64,000 nt of DNA from Acanthaster planci (lineage: Eukaryota; Echinodermata; Asteroidea; Valvatida; Acanthasteridae). Below the pieces are notes generated by a model. It was not told the DNA's origin, did no database searches, and saw nothing but the letters and a program-made list of their open reading frames with translations. Below are positions 62,808 through 64,000 of the stretch, piece after piece (the first letter of the stretch is position 1; the number at the start of each line of letters is the position of its first letter). The translations under genes and the position numbers were made by a program. The stretch spans positions 901,047 through 965,046 of the forward strand of contig NW_019091404.1 of the NCBI RefSeq assembly GCF_001949145.1, written 5' to 3'.

Positions 62808-62993
62808 CATTTGAAGCAAGATATGGGACTGAGAGAACCCCCCCGGCCTTTGTGTTGGTCATTGTTTAATCGGAATCTCAGGAATTCTTTACAGACTTCT
62901 AGGGGGGATGTGTTAGTTAACAATAGTCTAGAGTGTGTATACGGTTTGGACAGGTAAGGGGGGTACCCCTCCGTCCCATATCTTGCCTGGTAT
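62808..62993. mobile_element. Inverted-repeat element, copy B
   Basis: The terminal arms GCAAGATATGGGAC (from 62816) and its exact complement (to 62986) are followed by C/G-rich blocks. The centre matches copy A at 15.5 kb. The 9-base word ACAGAGCAG occurs at 62799-62807 and again at 62994-63002, a likely target duplication, which sets the boundaries used here. The element does not encode protein. Confidence 0.75.
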
Positions 62994-63002
62994 ACAGAGC
63001 AG

Positions 63003-64000
63003 AATCGAATTCCTCCGTTTTTCCCCAATCTGTCAGCCGCGAATAAAATTTAGTTGGCAATTTTGCGAAGTTTTCAGAATTGATTGGAAAAATGGGTCAA
63101 GTCTGTGGAGCTGTTGGTGACATTAAATGCTTGTCCTCTGTCGGGTATTCACATTTTGTCGAAGGAGTAACGGAATTCAACCATATGATTCCTTTTTAAA
63201 CTTGAAGTCAAAATATCATTCACGACTTTATCACTTTAGCAGATGAAATCCAATATTTGTTTGGTAGAAATTGAACTTGAAAGTTGATTTGTACAACTTC
63301 CGATAGTTCCATCCCACAAACGGCTTGTCATTATCAGTATTATTTCCTGCGACTCTGTGTGCATTACGAGATGGGACTGCAATTTTGAAGCCACGGGGGG
63401 TTGAGACTTCAGACGATACCGCCTATGAATTCCCTAAAACGACGGAAATTGTTTCCAATTTGTCTGCGTGCGAAGGAACCAACTCTTCGGCTTGAAAAGG
63501 CGCTCCAAGAGGAAAATCTAGCGGTAAGGTTACAGGGGATATTTAATTAGGGCCGGCGGTCATATCAAATGGCGGAATTCAGCGATTGATAAACTCCGAA
63601 AAAAAGCCACTTCGAGAGAGATTGAGAGGAGAATAAGATACGATAGAGAGTGTTTTTTTCCCAAATTTTCTTCTGGCCGGGGACCGATAGTGCTTGGGAA
63701 GCAAGTTGAAACCGTCAAATTGTGGTCATTACAGGCGGAGACTGGACCCGATGTTTACAACTAACTGAATTGCACTTTAGTGTAACGTTTGCCAGTTTGT
63801 GTATGGTCTGCAGCGAGAAATGATCCACCTGTTTCATCGGACGGGGATTCGAGTTGAGGGGCATTCGCTCCAAAGCTGACTGGAATCGACCATCATGGCG
63901 GGTATTTATATCTAGAACCCCAGGAATTCAACCGCCCAATGATTTACACACTGAGCCTACGAATATAAACAAATATCGTGTAGTATCTTCAATGATAATA
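63003..64000. other. Right-edge sequence, no gene recognised
   Basis: AT-rich DNA with no protein-like open frame, no tRNA and no repeat I recognise. A TATTTATATC segment near 63903 follows an ATG that closes within six codons. Confidence 0.5.

Noticed and set aside
1-64000. CRISPR arrays, prokaryotic operons, rRNA genes or viral genes
   Set aside because: Nothing of the kind is visible. The window is intron-containing animal nuclear DNA throughout.

Overview
This is a eukaryotic window of moderate GC with intron-rich, single-copy animal genes. It most likely comes from a marine invertebrate deuterostome. The repeated AGGCCTA-type and GTACATGTAC words, the tRNA-derived SINEs and a gene fusing doublecortin domains to EMAP make me favour an echinoderm, perhaps a sea star. 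That assignment is impression, not proof.

Three protein-coding genes are recognised and their exons were joined by hand. (1) The minus strand at the left edge holds the first five coding exons of splicing factor SF3B4 (2625 down to 76), covering both RRM domains. Its proline-rich end lies outside the window. (2) Head to head with it, 1.3 kb away, a 20-exon plus-strand gene (3931-22717) encodes a 1221-residue DCX-EMAP protein: two doublecortin domains, a basic/acidic linker, a HELP motif and a long WD-repeat part. It is a microtubule-binding protein of the family that works in ciliated mechanosensory cells of flies. (3) A four-exon Hes gene (40054-43296) encodes a 455-residue bHLH-Orange-WRPW repressor, the classic Notch target.

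The regulatory layout around Hes is the most interesting part of the window. About 295 bases before its start codon is a head-to-head pair of Su(H)/RBPJ sites with a 16-base spacer. This is the geometry of the Notch-responsive paired site in vertebrate HES1. It is followed by an A-rich TATA-like stretch and preceded by CCAAT boxes, a perfect single Su(H) octamer and a palindromic Hes-type E-box. The 17-kb gene-free stretch upstream carries further exact CGTGGGAA octamers. With one copy just downstream of the gene, eight were found in about 14 kb and none were noticed elsewhere. The 3' UTR carries an exact 8-mer match to the miR-7 seed and three K-box-like words.

Repeats include a 148-bp foldback element in an SF3B4 intron, two copies of another inverted-repeat element (15.5 and 62.8 kb), two full tRNA-derived SINEs in DCX-EMAP introns (one with a 9-bp target duplication), a SINE fragment at 35.1 kb, and several small tandem repeats. 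The last 19.7 kb (44.3-64 kb) and the interval 25.9-30.4 kb contain no gene that I can support.
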